NCBI GenBank assembly: GCA_018895275.1
Contig: JAHIOQ010000082.1
Coordinates: forward strand, 1-46,989
Origin: Candidatus Omnitrophota bacterium
GTDB taxonomy: Bacteria; Omnitrophota; Gorgyraeia; B26-G9
Direction: 5' to 3'
Length of the DNA stretch: 46,989 nucleotides
How positions within the stretch are numbered: position 1 is the first letter of the stretch; each line of letters begins with the position of its first letter. The notes beneath the pieces are model-generated. The model was not told the DNA's origin, did not search any database, and saw only the letters and a list, made by a program, of their open reading frames with translations. The translations under genes and the position numbers were made by a program. Below are positions 16,859 through 25,700 of this stretch, piece by piece.

Positions 16859-17623
16859 CTAGAGAATCACCTCAACCCCTTTAGCCCGAAGATATTCTTT
16901 CAATTCCCGAATAGATATGGTACGAAAATGAAAAACTGAGGCGGCAAGTAAAATCCGCGCTCCGCCATGGACAACCGCCGCATGGAAATGCTCTAACTTC
17001 CCGGCGCCGCCGGAAGCGACAACAGGTACATTCACCGCATCAGAAATGGCCTTGGTAAATTCCAAGTCATATCCTTTAAGAGTCCCATCGCCATCCATGC
17101 TCGTGGGCAGAATAACACTTGCACCAAGTTCTTCGCACTGCTTTGCCCATTCCACAGCATCACGTCCCACAGACTTAGTCCCCCCGGAAACAACCACATC
17201 AAACCCCGAGGGCATATCCGGATTGCGCTTGCCGTCAATAGCAACAGTGATTCTTTCCGTGCCGAATTCTTTCGCCGCCTCTTTTATTAAATCCGGCTTT
17301 TTTACCGCTGCGCTATTCATCGACACCTTATCCGCGCCGGCTTTGAGTACCAATTCAATATCCTCAAGGCTGGCGATACCGCCGCCGACCGTAAGCGGAA
17401 TATTGATTACCGAAGCCACGTTTTTAACCCACTCAAGCCGTGTCTTGCGATTCTCTACGGTCGCCGCGATATCAAGCATGGCAAGTTCATCGGCTCCTTC
17501 TTTCTGATATAACAGAGCGTTCTCAACCGGATCTCCCGCGTCTTTTAAATCTATAAAATTAATCCCTTTAACTACCCGCCCTTCCTTCATATCCAGACAA
17601 GGCATAATGCTTATTTTGTTCAT
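16859..17623 (-). CDS. hisF: Imidazole glycerol phosphate synthase cyclase subunit HisF
   Basis: A (beta/alpha)8-barrel cyclase that, with glutaminase HisH, makes imidazole glycerol phosphate and AICAR in histidine biosynthesis. Asp11 in MPCLDMKEGRVVKGINF and the second catalytic Asp in VAIDGKR are present, as are the phosphate-binding sequences TVGGGI, TSMDGDGT and ASGGAG. At 254 aa the length is normal. A GGGAG site precedes the ATG. No other his gene is visible, so either the pathway is scattered or this copy serves another amidotransferase-type pathway. The residue before TSMDGDGT is Pro where Leu is usual. Confidence 0.9.
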   Translation of the reverse strand: MNKISIMPCLDMKEGRVVKGINFIDLKDAGDPVENALLYQKEGADELAMLDIAATVENRKTRLEWVKNVASVINIPLTVGGGIASLEDIELVLKAGADKVSMNSAAVKKPDLIKEAAKEFGTERITVAIDGKRNPDMPSGFDVVVSGGTKSVGRDAVEWAKQCEELGASVILPTSMDGDGTLKGYDLEFTKAISDAVNVPVVASGGAGKLEHFHAAVVHGGARILLAASVFHFRTISIRELKEYLRAKGVEVIL

Positions 17624-17674
17624 ATTTCTCCCTTTTTATTTTTATCTCTTTTGTTTCAGCAGGTAACCGCTATA

Positions 17675-18646
17675 TTATATCGCTTCCATCGTTGAGGGCG
17701 GTTTTGTCGTGATATTATAGGTAACACTGACCACCCCCGGTACTTCGGTTGTCATACGCTCTGACAACTTTTCCAATATTTCGTACGATAACCGGGTTGG
17801 AGTAGCTCTGCGCGCATCGATGCTGTCCCAGCAGCGTATTTCAATCTGCAGGCCAAAATCTCTTTTCCCCTCGCGCATTCCTGTGACTCTGTCCTGATGA
17901 AGAATGGCCATATACTGAAATGCCTTTGTCCCCGCCAACTCTTCTTCGATGATCACAGTTGCTGTTCTTACTATCTCTATTCTTTCCGAAGTTGCCTCGC
18001 CGATAACACGCGCCGCGAGCGCCGGCCCGGGGAAAGGCATGCGGTTAAAAATGGCCTCCGGCAGACCTAAAGCTTCGCCGATTTTCCTGACCCCGTTTTT
18101 ACGCAATTGAACGACCGGTTCGATAATTTTATAACCAAATGCCTCCTGAGGATCAATCCCCAGCTGTTCAAAAACGTTATGTTGCCTTTTAATACCCGCG
18201 ACGGTCTCGTCGATATCCGTCAAAATAGTACCCTGCAAAAGATACTTCGACTGGCTCTCTTTTACTAAATTTCCAAAAACATCTTTATAAAAAGTCTGGG
18301 TGATCGCCTCTCTTTTTTCCTCCGGATCAGTTAAGCCCTTTAAGGCTTTAAAAAAATTATCGCGCGCATCAACAATTTCGACTTTCACTCCCAACCCCTT
18401 AAACAGCGCGGCAATTCGCATGGGCTCATCTTTGCGCATCAGACCATTATCGATAAAATATGTTTTTAATTTTGGCCCAAGCGCTTTATGCCCAAGCATT
18501 GTGACTACAGACGAGTCCACTCCGCCGGATAAGGCGTTAATTGCCGTTCCCGCTCCGACTAAAGCGGCAATCTCCCCGGCTTTCTCTTCGATAAACGCCC
18601 CGGGATTCAAATCCTCCACGGTAATTTCTTTTACTGCTTCCATCAT
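17675..18646 (-). CDS. guaA: GMP synthase, ATP-pyrophosphatase subunit without amidotransferase domain
   Basis: It adenylates XMP and aminates it to GMP. The PP-loop ALSGGVDSSVV (residues 38-48) is followed by YFIDNGLMRKDE, YLLQGTILTDI, IKRQHNV, the XMP-binding stretch MPFPGPALAARVIGE and a dimerisation domain ending TKPPSTMEAI. The N-terminal class I glutamine amidotransferase domain of ordinary GuaA (~200 aa) is absent, so this is the two-subunit arrangement known from archaea and some bacteria. The partner is not in this window. The ATG at 18646 (or 18643) follows a strong AGGAGG site. The longer GTG start at 18673 would extend past that site and is less likely. Confidence 0.87.
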   Translation of the reverse strand: MMEAVKEITVEDLNPGAFIEEKAGEIAALVGAGTAINALSGGVDSSVVTMLGHKALGPKLKTYFIDNGLMRKDEPMRIAALFKGLGVKVEIVDARDNFFKALKGLTDPEEKREAITQTFYKDVFGNLVKESQSKYLLQGTILTDIDETVAGIKRQHNVFEQLGIDPQEAFGYKIIEPVVQLRKNGVRKIGEALGLPEAIFNRMPFPGPALAARVIGEATSERIEIVRTATVIIEEELAGTKAFQYMAILHQDRVTGMREGKRDFGLQIEIRCWDSIDARRATPTRLSYEILEKLSERMTTEVPGVVSVTYNITTKPPSTMEAI

Positions 18647-18669
18647 ATTCCTCCTTTGAGTTAAACAAC

Positions 18670-18840
18670 TCACCCTTTACTCTTAAACAAGAAGCGGCTA
18701 TTCACCTGCGATCTTTCTCCGGATACCACATACTTACTGGACATTACATATCGCTCTCCAATAATACCGACCATACGCAAGCCGGTATTAATTTTATCAT
18801 CAGGAAAATACAATATTATAATGCCAACGTAAGCCTGCCC
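18670..18840 (-). pseudogene. Protein-like open stretch of unknown origin, no start
   Basis: A 56-codon frame closed upstream by a stop and lacking any good start codon, ending just before the guaA ribosome-binding site. It reads as plausible protein (GIIILYFPDDKINTGLRMVG, GERYVMSSKYVVSGERS, SRFLFKSKG). I do not recognise a family. It is probably the C-terminal end of a lost gene. Confidence 0.3.
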
Positions 18841-18901
18841 TTAAGTTAAAAGCATTTGTTTAACGCATATTTTTTATTTTACATCATTTCTTCTGTTATT
18901 T

Positions 18902-19075
18902 TCAAATTAATTTTACAGCGGAATCAACATTAGCATTATAATATAGCTCTAAAAAATCTTTTCCATTTATCCTGATCTGGGGAGCAAGAAACCCGTCAGC
19001 GCTTAAATAAAGCACCCCCTCGTCAGCTTGGACAAAGCTATTCAGCGCAAAAAAAAATTTATAAACTATATGAAA
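18902..19075 (-). pseudogene. Fragment of a possible exported protein, no start
   Basis: A short frame with a hydrophobic beginning (KFFFALNSFVQADEG), then YLSADGFLAPQIRINGKDFL and LYYNANVDSAVKLI before a stop. A run of nine A/T (19049-19057) and a stop directly upstream suggest the signal-peptide start was lost by frameshift. The family is not recognised. Confidence 0.3.
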
Positions 19076-19111
19076 TTAATCAGATTTACATCGACACTTA
19101 GGCGGTTCGCA

Positions 19112-19228
19112 TCAGCGCATCTGCCGCAACTTTCTGCGCAGCACCAGGCCGCGCTTTGATGAGCTTTTGAGGATAAATAAATGCATCTGATAAAGCCATT
19201 CGAGCTTTTGTTTCGGCGGGATTTTCAT
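19112..19228 (-). CDS. Small basic ORF after the MNT-HEPN gene
   Basis: A 38-residue frame, MKIPPKQKLEWLYQMHLF followed by a basic helical tail (SSSKRGLVLRRKLRQMR). In the same frame, sequence continues upstream as NWESEKDRLRKF into the end of the MNT-HEPN gene, so it may be translationally coupled or the tail of a longer protein. I recall similar short PxxxxLEWLxxM sequences next to nucleotidyltransferase genes but cannot name a family. Function unknown. Confidence 0.35.
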   Translation of the reverse strand: MKIPPKQKLEWLYQMHLFILKSSSKRGLVLRRKLRQMR

Positions 19229-19262
19229 AAATTTCCTTAAGCGGTCTTTTTCACTTTCCCAA

Positions 19263-20117
19263 TTACTGCCGGCTTAAAAATTTCTCTGCCGCTTCCACAA
19301 AATCCCTAATATAAGGATCGCCATTAGCGATAAAATCTTCCATCCTTTTCCATTTAATATCAAGATATTCATGCGCGAGTATATTTCGCAGTTTCACCCA
19401 GCGTTCAAAATGGCCTAAAAAATTTTCCGGAAGCCCCAATAGCCATATCCCCTGCCTTAACGCGTCCGCGTAAGTATCCGGTATTAATTTTTTTTCACTG
19501 CTTAAAATTATTTTAGAAATATCTATGCTTGCGTTAATAATATTTTCCACCCATCGTTCTGAGTTCCGGCGAAGATTAGGATCATTTTGATATTCCTTCT
19601 GCGTCATTTTCTTAAAAACGCTGTAACTTTCCAGTTCCTGCTTAAGAAAAATTATTGTCTTCTGTAAAATGTTCTTATCTAAAGCGGTTAATGACGCCGA
19701 CCTTTGGCTTATAGCAAAAAATTCATCCGCGAAAACGCGGTAATCTTCGGCTTCCCTGCTGACAATCAACATTAACTCCAAATAAATCCGCCTGTCCTTA
19801 ATAACCAAAGGAATTCCCCGCATAGCCGCATCCGCGATGTTTGAAGCGGCGCGATTCAAAATAATCAAATCAATATCGTCTCTTTTTAAAATATCGATGC
19901 AGTCATTCCAAATATTTTCTTCTTCCGGATACTCTCTATGTAATTCTTCCCATTCTAGTTGCGCGGTATTTGGCTTTAAATATACCGCGATATCCCAATC
20001 AGAACTTTCCCTTTCCTTCCGTTGAGACCGCGAACCAAATAAAAAAGCCATTACAACATCCGGGCGCTTAGTAAAATAATTTTTTAATAATTCAATATTT
20101 TTATCCGTCTCAAGCAT
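19263..20117 (-). CDS. Fused MNT nucleotidyltransferase-HEPN toxin-antitoxin protein
   Basis: One 284-residue chain contains both halves of a type VII (HEPN/MNT) toxin-antitoxin system. Residues ~15-110 form a minimal nucleotidyltransferase with the exact GSX10DXD motif (Gly28-Ser29, Asp40, Asp42) and LIILNRAASNIADAAM. Residues ~125-284 are a HEPN domain with exact RX4HXY (Arg244, His249, Tyr251 in RNILAHEYLDIKW). In known split systems MNT attaches AMP to the HEPN tyrosine and silences its RNase activity. Here both parts are on one polypeptide, so silencing could be intramolecular. Both motifs look intact. An AGGAAA site lies ~10 nt before the ATG. Alternatively it could be a housekeeping nucleotidyltransferase with a HEPN partner domain. 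Confidence 0.78.
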   Translation of the reverse strand: MLETDKNIELLKNYFTKRPDVVMAFLFGSRSQRKERESSDWDIAVYLKPNTAQLEWEELHREYPEEENIWNDCIDILKRDDIDLIILNRAASNIADAAMRGIPLVIKDRRIYLELMLIVSREAEDYRVFADEFFAISQRSASLTALDKNILQKTIIFLKQELESYSVFKKMTQKEYQNDPNLRRNSERWVENIINASIDISKIILSSEKKLIPDTYADALRQGIWLLGLPENFLGHFERWVKLRNILAHEYLDIKWKRMEDFIANGDPYIRDFVEAAEKFLSRQ

Positions 20118-20250
20118 AATTATCTTTTCCTAACCTCATTTTTCATCTATCATTTCTCCATCCTGTTTTTATACATAATCGCGGATTTTACTATTTGCCC
20201 AAGAAAAACTCGTTTATCAGGAGGTTTTTGAAAAATAAACAGCGCAAGAA

Positions 20251-20574
20251 TTAGTTAATCCAAATTCCATGCTTCTTTATTTCATTAACAAGAGGGTCAA
20301 TACTTTTGAATTCATTCGGATGATAACCTACAGGTTCAATATGAGGGTCAACTTCTAAAACCTTTTTCCAAAGATAAGATTCATAATGACTTTTATTTTT
20401 CAAAAACCTTTCTGAAATCACGCAAACATCAATATCGCTATACGGTTTTGAATTTCCCTTAGCATAAAAACCAAATAAAATCATTGCTATTACGGGGAAG
20501 TTGTCTTTTTTCAAAATTTCCTTATATTTTAAAAGAATTTTTTTTATATCTTTTAGACTTTTAGAATTTTGCAT
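20251..20574 (-). CDS. Minimal nucleotidyltransferase (MNT), degenerate motif
   Basis: A 107-residue MNT-type nucleotidyltransferase, the usual antitoxin of HEPN toxins. The motif reads LFGFYAKGNSKPYSDIDVCV: both aspartates (47 and 49) are present but the Ser of the GS pair is Phe36, a position normally needed for nucleotide binding. It lies 19 nt downstream of a broken HEPN reading frame, the normal order for this pair. It may be on the way to inactivation, or act without catalysis. No clear ribosome-binding site is seen. Confidence 0.75.
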   Translation of the reverse strand: MQNSKSLKDIKKILLKYKEILKKDNFPVIAMILFGFYAKGNSKPYSDIDVCVISERFLKNKSHYESYLWKKVLEVDPHIEPVGYHPNEFKSIDPLVNEIKKHGIWIN

Positions 20575-20592
20575 AGCTTTTCATAAATTTGC

Positions 20593-20730
20593 TTAATTTT
20601 TTTCCAATACCATATGACCATAAAACAAACTATCCGCGTATCTTTTAAGCTTGAACAATCCTAACATAGTCTCATAATCATGTTCCGCTATTTTTAACCA
20701 ATATATTACCCGTTCATCTGTCTTCTTCAT
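20593..20730 (-). pseudogene. HEPN-domain protein, truncated
   Basis: A 45-residue frame reading VIYWLKIAEHDYETMLGL, RYADSLFYGHMVLEKN-stop. This is the first helix pair of a HEPN protein (W...AExDY...ML, then YxxxLFxxHxxLEK). It ends in an A-rich run (GAAAAAAATTAA). A one-base shift there continues briefly as IKQIYEKLCKI but still lacks the rest of the domain, including RX4HXY. The toxin is therefore lost while its MNT partner persists. Confidence 0.6.
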
Positions 20731-20828
20731 AAATATTTATTCTATCATTTAACCAATTTTTTACAATAATAAAATTTAGGGCATATATTTTTCAAATTAT
20801 CAATTATTTTGCCGGATTCACAGTATTC

Positions 20829-20857
20829 AGTATACCTGTTTACCGGTAGTTGGTCAA
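20829..20857 (-). promoter_or_regulatory. Sigma70-type promoter of the HEPN/MNT pair
   Basis: On the minus strand TTGACC (20852-20857), a 17-nt spacer and TATACT (20829-20834). The spacer holds the palindrome TACCGGTA, a possible operator. A weaker TTGTAA-N16-TAGAAT lies closer to the HEPN start. It is placed to drive the HEPN remnant and MNT gene about 100 nt downstream. Confidence 0.55.
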
Positions 20858-20883
20858 TCAAATATTGCAAATTTTTTGAATTG

Positions 20884-20930
20884 AGCTATATGAGCTTATG
20901 AACCGTAAGCTATGAGCCATGAGCTAATTC
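20884..20930. repeat. AGCT(N)ATGAGC degenerate repeat
   Basis: Near-tandem units GAGCTATAT, GAGCTTATGAACC, GTAAGCTATGAGCC and ATGAGCTAATT. They are related to the repeat at 7662-7683. The repeat runs into the end of the PilZ gene and supplies the sequence around its stop codon. Confidence 0.5.
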
Positions 20931-21289
20931 ACTGCCTTATAATAACGTTCCACAAAACTATCGACAATCTTTTTATCCTCTTCTTCTTTCCACCAGAAAA
21001 AACTTACACCCATCCGGTATTGTTCGTTCTCCTGATGCGCCCAGGCGATTTTGCCGAATATGCGAATGGTATCAGCGCTTTTGCCCAAGCGGATATCAAC
21101 ACTTAGCGGTGTGCCTTCGGGAATTTTATCCTTTGAATAAATCCCGGCCCCGACCAGGCTGATATCACGCATCTCGCATTCTGTCCCGCTCCAGAATTGA
21201 AACCATACCCGGGGATCCAGCGGGCGCAGGGTTATCCCTACATCACGGGCAACTCTTCTTCTGCATTGCCTTTTTTCCGCGCTTTCCAT
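20924..21289 (-). CDS. PilZ-domain protein, likely c-di-GMP binding
   Basis: A stand-alone PilZ domain of 121 aa. An arginine cluster at residues 7-15 (RQCRRRVAR, satisfying RxxxR) is followed by DISLVGAG (Asp42, Ser44, Gly47), matching the D/NxSxxG motif. Together these are the two c-di-GMP-contact elements of the family. The beta-barrel continues with GTPLSVDIRL, IFGKIAWAHQ and YRMGVSFFW. It has no output domain, so it would act by contacting a partner, often envelope or motility machinery. It lies 52 nt downstream of the S23 gene and two genes from the giant envelope gene. That makes a link to regulating the giant protein possible but unproven. Confidence 0.85.
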   Translation of the reverse strand: MESAEKRQCRRRVARDVGITLRPLDPRVWFQFWSGTECEMRDISLVGAGIYSKDKIPEGTPLSVDIRLGKSADTIRIFGKIAWAHQENEQYRMGVSFFWWKEEEDKKIVDSFVERYYKAVN

Positions 21290-21315
21290 CTTTAATCGCC
21301 ATCTTCCAAAACAAA

Positions 21316-21346
21316 GGTTATAGGTTATGGGTTTCAGGTTTTAGGG
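21316..21346. repeat. GGTTATAGG-type repeat, downstream copy flanking S23 gene
   Basis: The plus strand reads GGTTATAGGTTATGGG then TTTCAGGTTTTAGGG, with a ~7-9-nt period. It supplies the TAA stop of the S23 gene (21341-21343). It is inverted relative to the copy at 21712-21741. Confidence 0.75.
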
Positions 21347-21706
21347 CTTTAAATTGCGCAAACTTCTTATAAGACTCCTCAACATTTTACTAATTTCGCT
21401 TAGTTTTTCTAAAATTGGATTAATTGTTTTTTCGTCAATATATCTTAACTCATTACAAATAATAACCTGAGTTTCTAATTCAGCACATGAGCCTAATGCT
21501 ATATATAAAAACTGTATATATTCGTTTGAATATTGCCTTGTTTTACCTTCAGCAATATTGGAAGGAATAGATACAGATGCCCTTCTCATTTGGTTTACTA
21601 AACCATAAATTTCTTCTTTAGGAAAATTTCTAGTAATAATATAAATCTGCTTAACTAAATCTATTGCCTTTTTCCAAACCTCAAGATCTTTATAACTATA
21701 TATCAT
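21341..21706 (-). CDS. Four-helix-bundle protein, S23/23S rRNA intervening-sequence family
   Basis: A 121-residue four-helix-bundle protein of the S23 type. Family signatures seen are YKDLEVWKKAIDLVKQIY, FPKEEIYGLVNQMRRASVSI, SNIAEGKTRQ, FLYIALGSCAELETQ and a final helix pair ending LRSLIRSL. Members occur inside 23S rRNA intervening sequences, next to diversity-generating retroelements (Avd) and as free-standing genes; the function of free copies is unknown. The gene is tightly enclosed by inverted GGTTATAGG-type repeats. The upstream copy provides its GGTGGGG ribosome-binding site and the downstream copy its stop codon. It begins 35 nt after the giant gene ends. Confidence 0.88.
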   Translation of the reverse strand: MIYSYKDLEVWKKAIDLVKQIYIITRNFPKEEIYGLVNQMRRASVSIPSNIAEGKTRQYSNEYIQFLYIALGSCAELETQVIICNELRYIDEKTINPILEKLSEISKMLRSLIRSLRNLKP

Positions 21707-21711
21707 TTCCC

Positions 21712-21741
21712 CACCTATAACCTAAAACCTAACACCTAATA
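21712..21741. repeat. GGTTATAGG-type repeat, upstream copy flanking S23 gene
   Basis: On the minus strand it reads TATTAGGTGTTAGG then TTTTAGGTTATAGGTG. It starts immediately after the stop codon of the giant gene (21742-21744) and ends at the ribosome-binding site of the S23 gene. Confidence 0.75.
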
Positions 21742-22794
21742 TTACGCCGCCATATCAATCAACTCTCTCACATCCACGGGCGCGCCTTGTTTACGCGGTG
21801 AAGGCATTAAACCATCCAGCTTATCCCTGAGCGCGGGATCCGCAGCCGGAGGCGGAGGGGTTTCTTCTTTTGAGGCGGCTGGTTCCTGCGGTGCTATATC
21901 CGCTTTATTTTCGCCCAATTTTATCACGCTGACCGGTTCTTTCACAACCGGAAAACCGCGCGGATTTTCCATATTACCCTGCTGTTTGGTTGCTTCAAAA
22001 ATAGCGTCATACCTGGCCTTAAGCCCGCGGTTGCTCTCGACGGCTTTATCTTTTTCCTGCCCGGCCGTGGATTGTTCCTGATAAGAAGTATCCGCTCCTG
22101 TCCGCGTATCCGCAACCGCACCACCTGGTATTTCAGCCGTTGCCGCTGCGGGTACAATCGGTTCCGATTCGACAACGAGCATTTTTTGCTGTGCATCAAG
22201 TTTTACGGTCAACCCCAATATCGACACCGTGTTGCCGGACTGAAGCTCGCTCGCCAACGATGCCTGCGCATTAATTTGTTCAATGGTTCCTTTTAGCTGC
22301 GCAAATGTCTTATCCTTCAATGCCATTTCTATATTTTCAACGCCTGCGGGACTAACGTCCATAAGAACAAACCGATACCGATTATCTAGTTGTCCGCTTA
22401 TTTCCAGTTCTTCAAGTTTACTGCTGACATTGTGTAATAAATAAAGAAATTTCAACACGGCCTCTTCACGCGTATTTTTCAATAAATTAGAGGCATTAAA
22501 ATCAACATTACTAAGGAAAATTTCAAATTGATTTTTTTCATCAATCCCATTCTGCTCGAGTATTTTTTGAAGAGAAGCTTCCACAACAAGCGCCAATATC
22601 GTCTCCTTAAGTTTAAAATCATCTGCTATAGATATATCACTTTGACTATTTTTATTACCCACAATCAGGAATATTAAACGTTGCATATCCAGTTCCTTAG
22701 GCTTTTCATTAAATTCAATTTCCCTGTCCGGATCATCAGTCAAAATAATCCGTTTATCTTCGTCCTTTAACATCGCCTTTATATCCTTCTCGTT
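21742..22794 (-). other. Giant protein: C-terminal soluble domain and Pro/Ala-rich tail
   Basis: Residues ~8060-8270 follow the last membrane helix and form an alpha/beta-looking domain (RLIFLIVGNKNSQSDI, YRFVLMDVSPAGVENIEMAL, NTVSILGLTVKLD) that I do not recognise. The remaining ~140 residues are rich in Pro, Ala and Gln and look unstructured (PAAATAEIPGGAV, EETPPPPAADP), ending in a short ordered-looking peptide PVDVRELIDMAA. A conserved terminal peptide after a disordered linker could be a docking site. Confidence 0.55.
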
Positions 22795-25700
22795 TCTGGC
22801 AGAAATAAATATCATACCTGAACCTAATGTTATTATAAGCGGGATAAAATATTTATAAATATAATTAATAAACTGAGAAATAAATGAGCCATCCTCACTA
22901 TTAGGAATATAAGCAGAGACAAGTGTTGGCAGCAATATTGACGCAAAAAGAAAAAGTGTTATCATATGTAACTTATGACGTTTAAAAGTGTTGAGTATTC
23001 TTTTAAATAAAGGCATGTCTTGTTGTAATATCCCCTTTTTAAACTTCTCAAATCCTGGCAACAAGAACTGATATAAAGTTGGGCTACGTTCAGAGATTTT
23101 ATAGGTTTCAAAAATTCCATTTAATTTATTTGTTCTTTCTTCGGTACTGCTTTGAGGATAATCTTTAAGCCACGCTTCATAAATGAAACGAATCTGTGCA
23201 AATAAATATTTTCCCTTTGTCTTGATAAGGGTATCTTCAGTATATTTTTCAATCTGCAACTCTAAAATCTCTTTCTCTAAAATTGAAATGTCTTTATTAA
23301 TCTTCCAGAGTTTTCCTCGCCATCTACTTTCCTCTGAACCTTCAAGCCTCTTTAAAAATTCTAAACGTTCTTTTCTCTTCTCACCCCAGAGTGTTAATTT
23401 TTCACTAAACAGGGCAACTAAAACCTCCGGTAACTCTCCACGTTCTTTGCCCCCTTTAATAATTTCATTAAAATACTTAATTTCATTTTCAATTGCTTTA
23501 TCTAAAACTTCATACGGTAAATTTTGTTTTTTCATATCCTGAGAGATGCCCTTGGATAAATTCTTTAATGAAATAATCGAATGCGCAACTACTTTTGGCA
23601 TAGAAATTAAATTAGAGAACAGTCCCCTCATTGAATCTAAATAGTGTTCAAAGAAATTTACCTGTAATAATTTTCTTATCTTTTCTAAATTCTTCTTTGC
23701 CCAGAAATAATTCCCCTGATGGATAAAAACATTTACATCATAAAGCAATGCTCGGATATAGGCGATAGTAGCTTTATCTAATTGTCCATCAGAACCTTTA
23801 AATTTCTGCATTAAATTATTAGTCTCGGAAGTAAGCCTTAATTCTGTCAGTCTGCCTAAAATCAGGCTCAATGTTTTGAAGAGTAGCGCGATACCAATCA
23901 ACGACCCCATAAAACTCACTAATAGTTTCATCGGCAGGGATACCTTATAGAACAAGGCCACCTCAAATACTAAAATGCTGGATAATGGCACGACAAATAA
24001 GAAGAGGAAAGTAAATAAGGATAAAGTAAAAGAACGCAGGTATCTCGAATGCATACGGGCAATCTTCCCCGTGCCTAAGTACTGAGAAATTTCCCAACGG
24101 TCTAAAACCCTCTTTAAAAAATTATGTTTAAACTTTCCGATACGGGAATATTTTGAAGCCCAAATAATAACACCAAGCACTATAGATGTTACCACACTCC
24201 AACCTGTTAACGTAAGAGCAAAAACTCCTGATGAAACAAGCAGAGTAGCCATTGTCAAAATTACAAACCCGGTACTCCAACCTAAAAGTGCTGCCAAAAT
24301 CTCTCCTTTCGTGCTTTCTCCTTTTGGTACATTATTGGAAAAAGGACCAACCATAAGCCCGATACCAAAACCAATAAAAGGTAAAAGCATTAATACGTTT
24401 AACATGTCCAATGTTAGAGCAATTACACTTAAATATGAAAAATATATGAAAGATCCCATAATACGAGCAACTGTCTTTAAATTAACAAAATTGGCATATT
24501 TTCCTAAAGGATTAGTCTCGTCTCCACCTATTGTGGTTCTAAACCGCATATCTACACTCAAAGAATCATTTTTCTGTTCCCCCGATAATATAAATTCCAG
24601 GGTCTGTCTGATAATCTGGGCTATTGCATGAACAACAAGCTGAGACGCAAAAGTAAGTGCATCAATACCTCTATTGTATAACCAGCGGCCTAAACCAATA
24701 ATAAATCCACCCATAAGATACCCGATTATAAACCAACCCGGGGAAAAACCAAATAAAAGCGTAATCATACCACCAACTAAAGCCCAGGATTTATTAAAAC
24801 CTGCTGCTTCCAGATAATGCAGCAATCCATGCAGAGTCAATATCTGGTTAAATATCAAAGAATAATACCAGAAAACCAGTAAAATCCCCACAAACGGAGA
24901 TAGACCGGCAATAATAGCAAAAGGATAAAGAAGAATACCCAGTAATGCCCAGGGAGCAGATGAGAAAAAGCTGCCGGCATTAACACGTGGTTCCTTGGCA
25001 ACTACAGATAATGGGCCAAGCTCACTAATATTCTGCATTGTTTTATCAAACATCTTCTGATGAAGACCACCTGACCATCTGGGATAAGCAGAGTACCAGG
25101 CGGCATGGGAATAACTTTCTCTTTGTTTATTCCACATTGCTCTTGAACGACTGAATTTTGGGGTTATACCCAAACTTACCTTCATCCGTGCTTCCTGCTC
25201 AACAGCCCAGATATCCTCGCTAATTCCTTCAGCATCATGGGTAAAAGCTATCGCCCCAAATAAACGTGCCCAAAAACTCTTAATCAATCCTTGTTGCCGA
25301 TAAACATATGCGCTAAAGGGGTAAATTGGGTAGTTACGGTAGGCGAATCTTTCCAAAACCTTCCATAAAGAAGTGGACTGCATATTGCCCCAACCTGTTC
25401 CGATGCTCTCACCGGCTTTCCCGCCAATAAGCATAATGCCTTTGGTAAAAGAGCGATGTCCGCCTTCAATAAGTTCTGACGCTTTACCTATGTGATATAA
25501 TGTATTTGTAGTCATTCTTCCTGGAACAATAATCACCAAAGATTCATCACTTCGGATACGCTTTAAATCTTTTATAAATAGTTCGAGATCACCCACGGTA
25601 GCATTTCTATCAATGACCAATCGGGAAGTAATCTGCATAAAGGTCTCAGGATCCATCTCCTTACCGGTCATAAACGCGGCTTTAAAACCAAAAGGCGTCC

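Noticed and set aside
20884-21741. S23 gene as part of a diversity-generating retroelement
   Set aside because: No reverse transcriptase, template/variable repeat pair or target gene is visible nearby. The giant gene's C-terminus shows no matching repeat.
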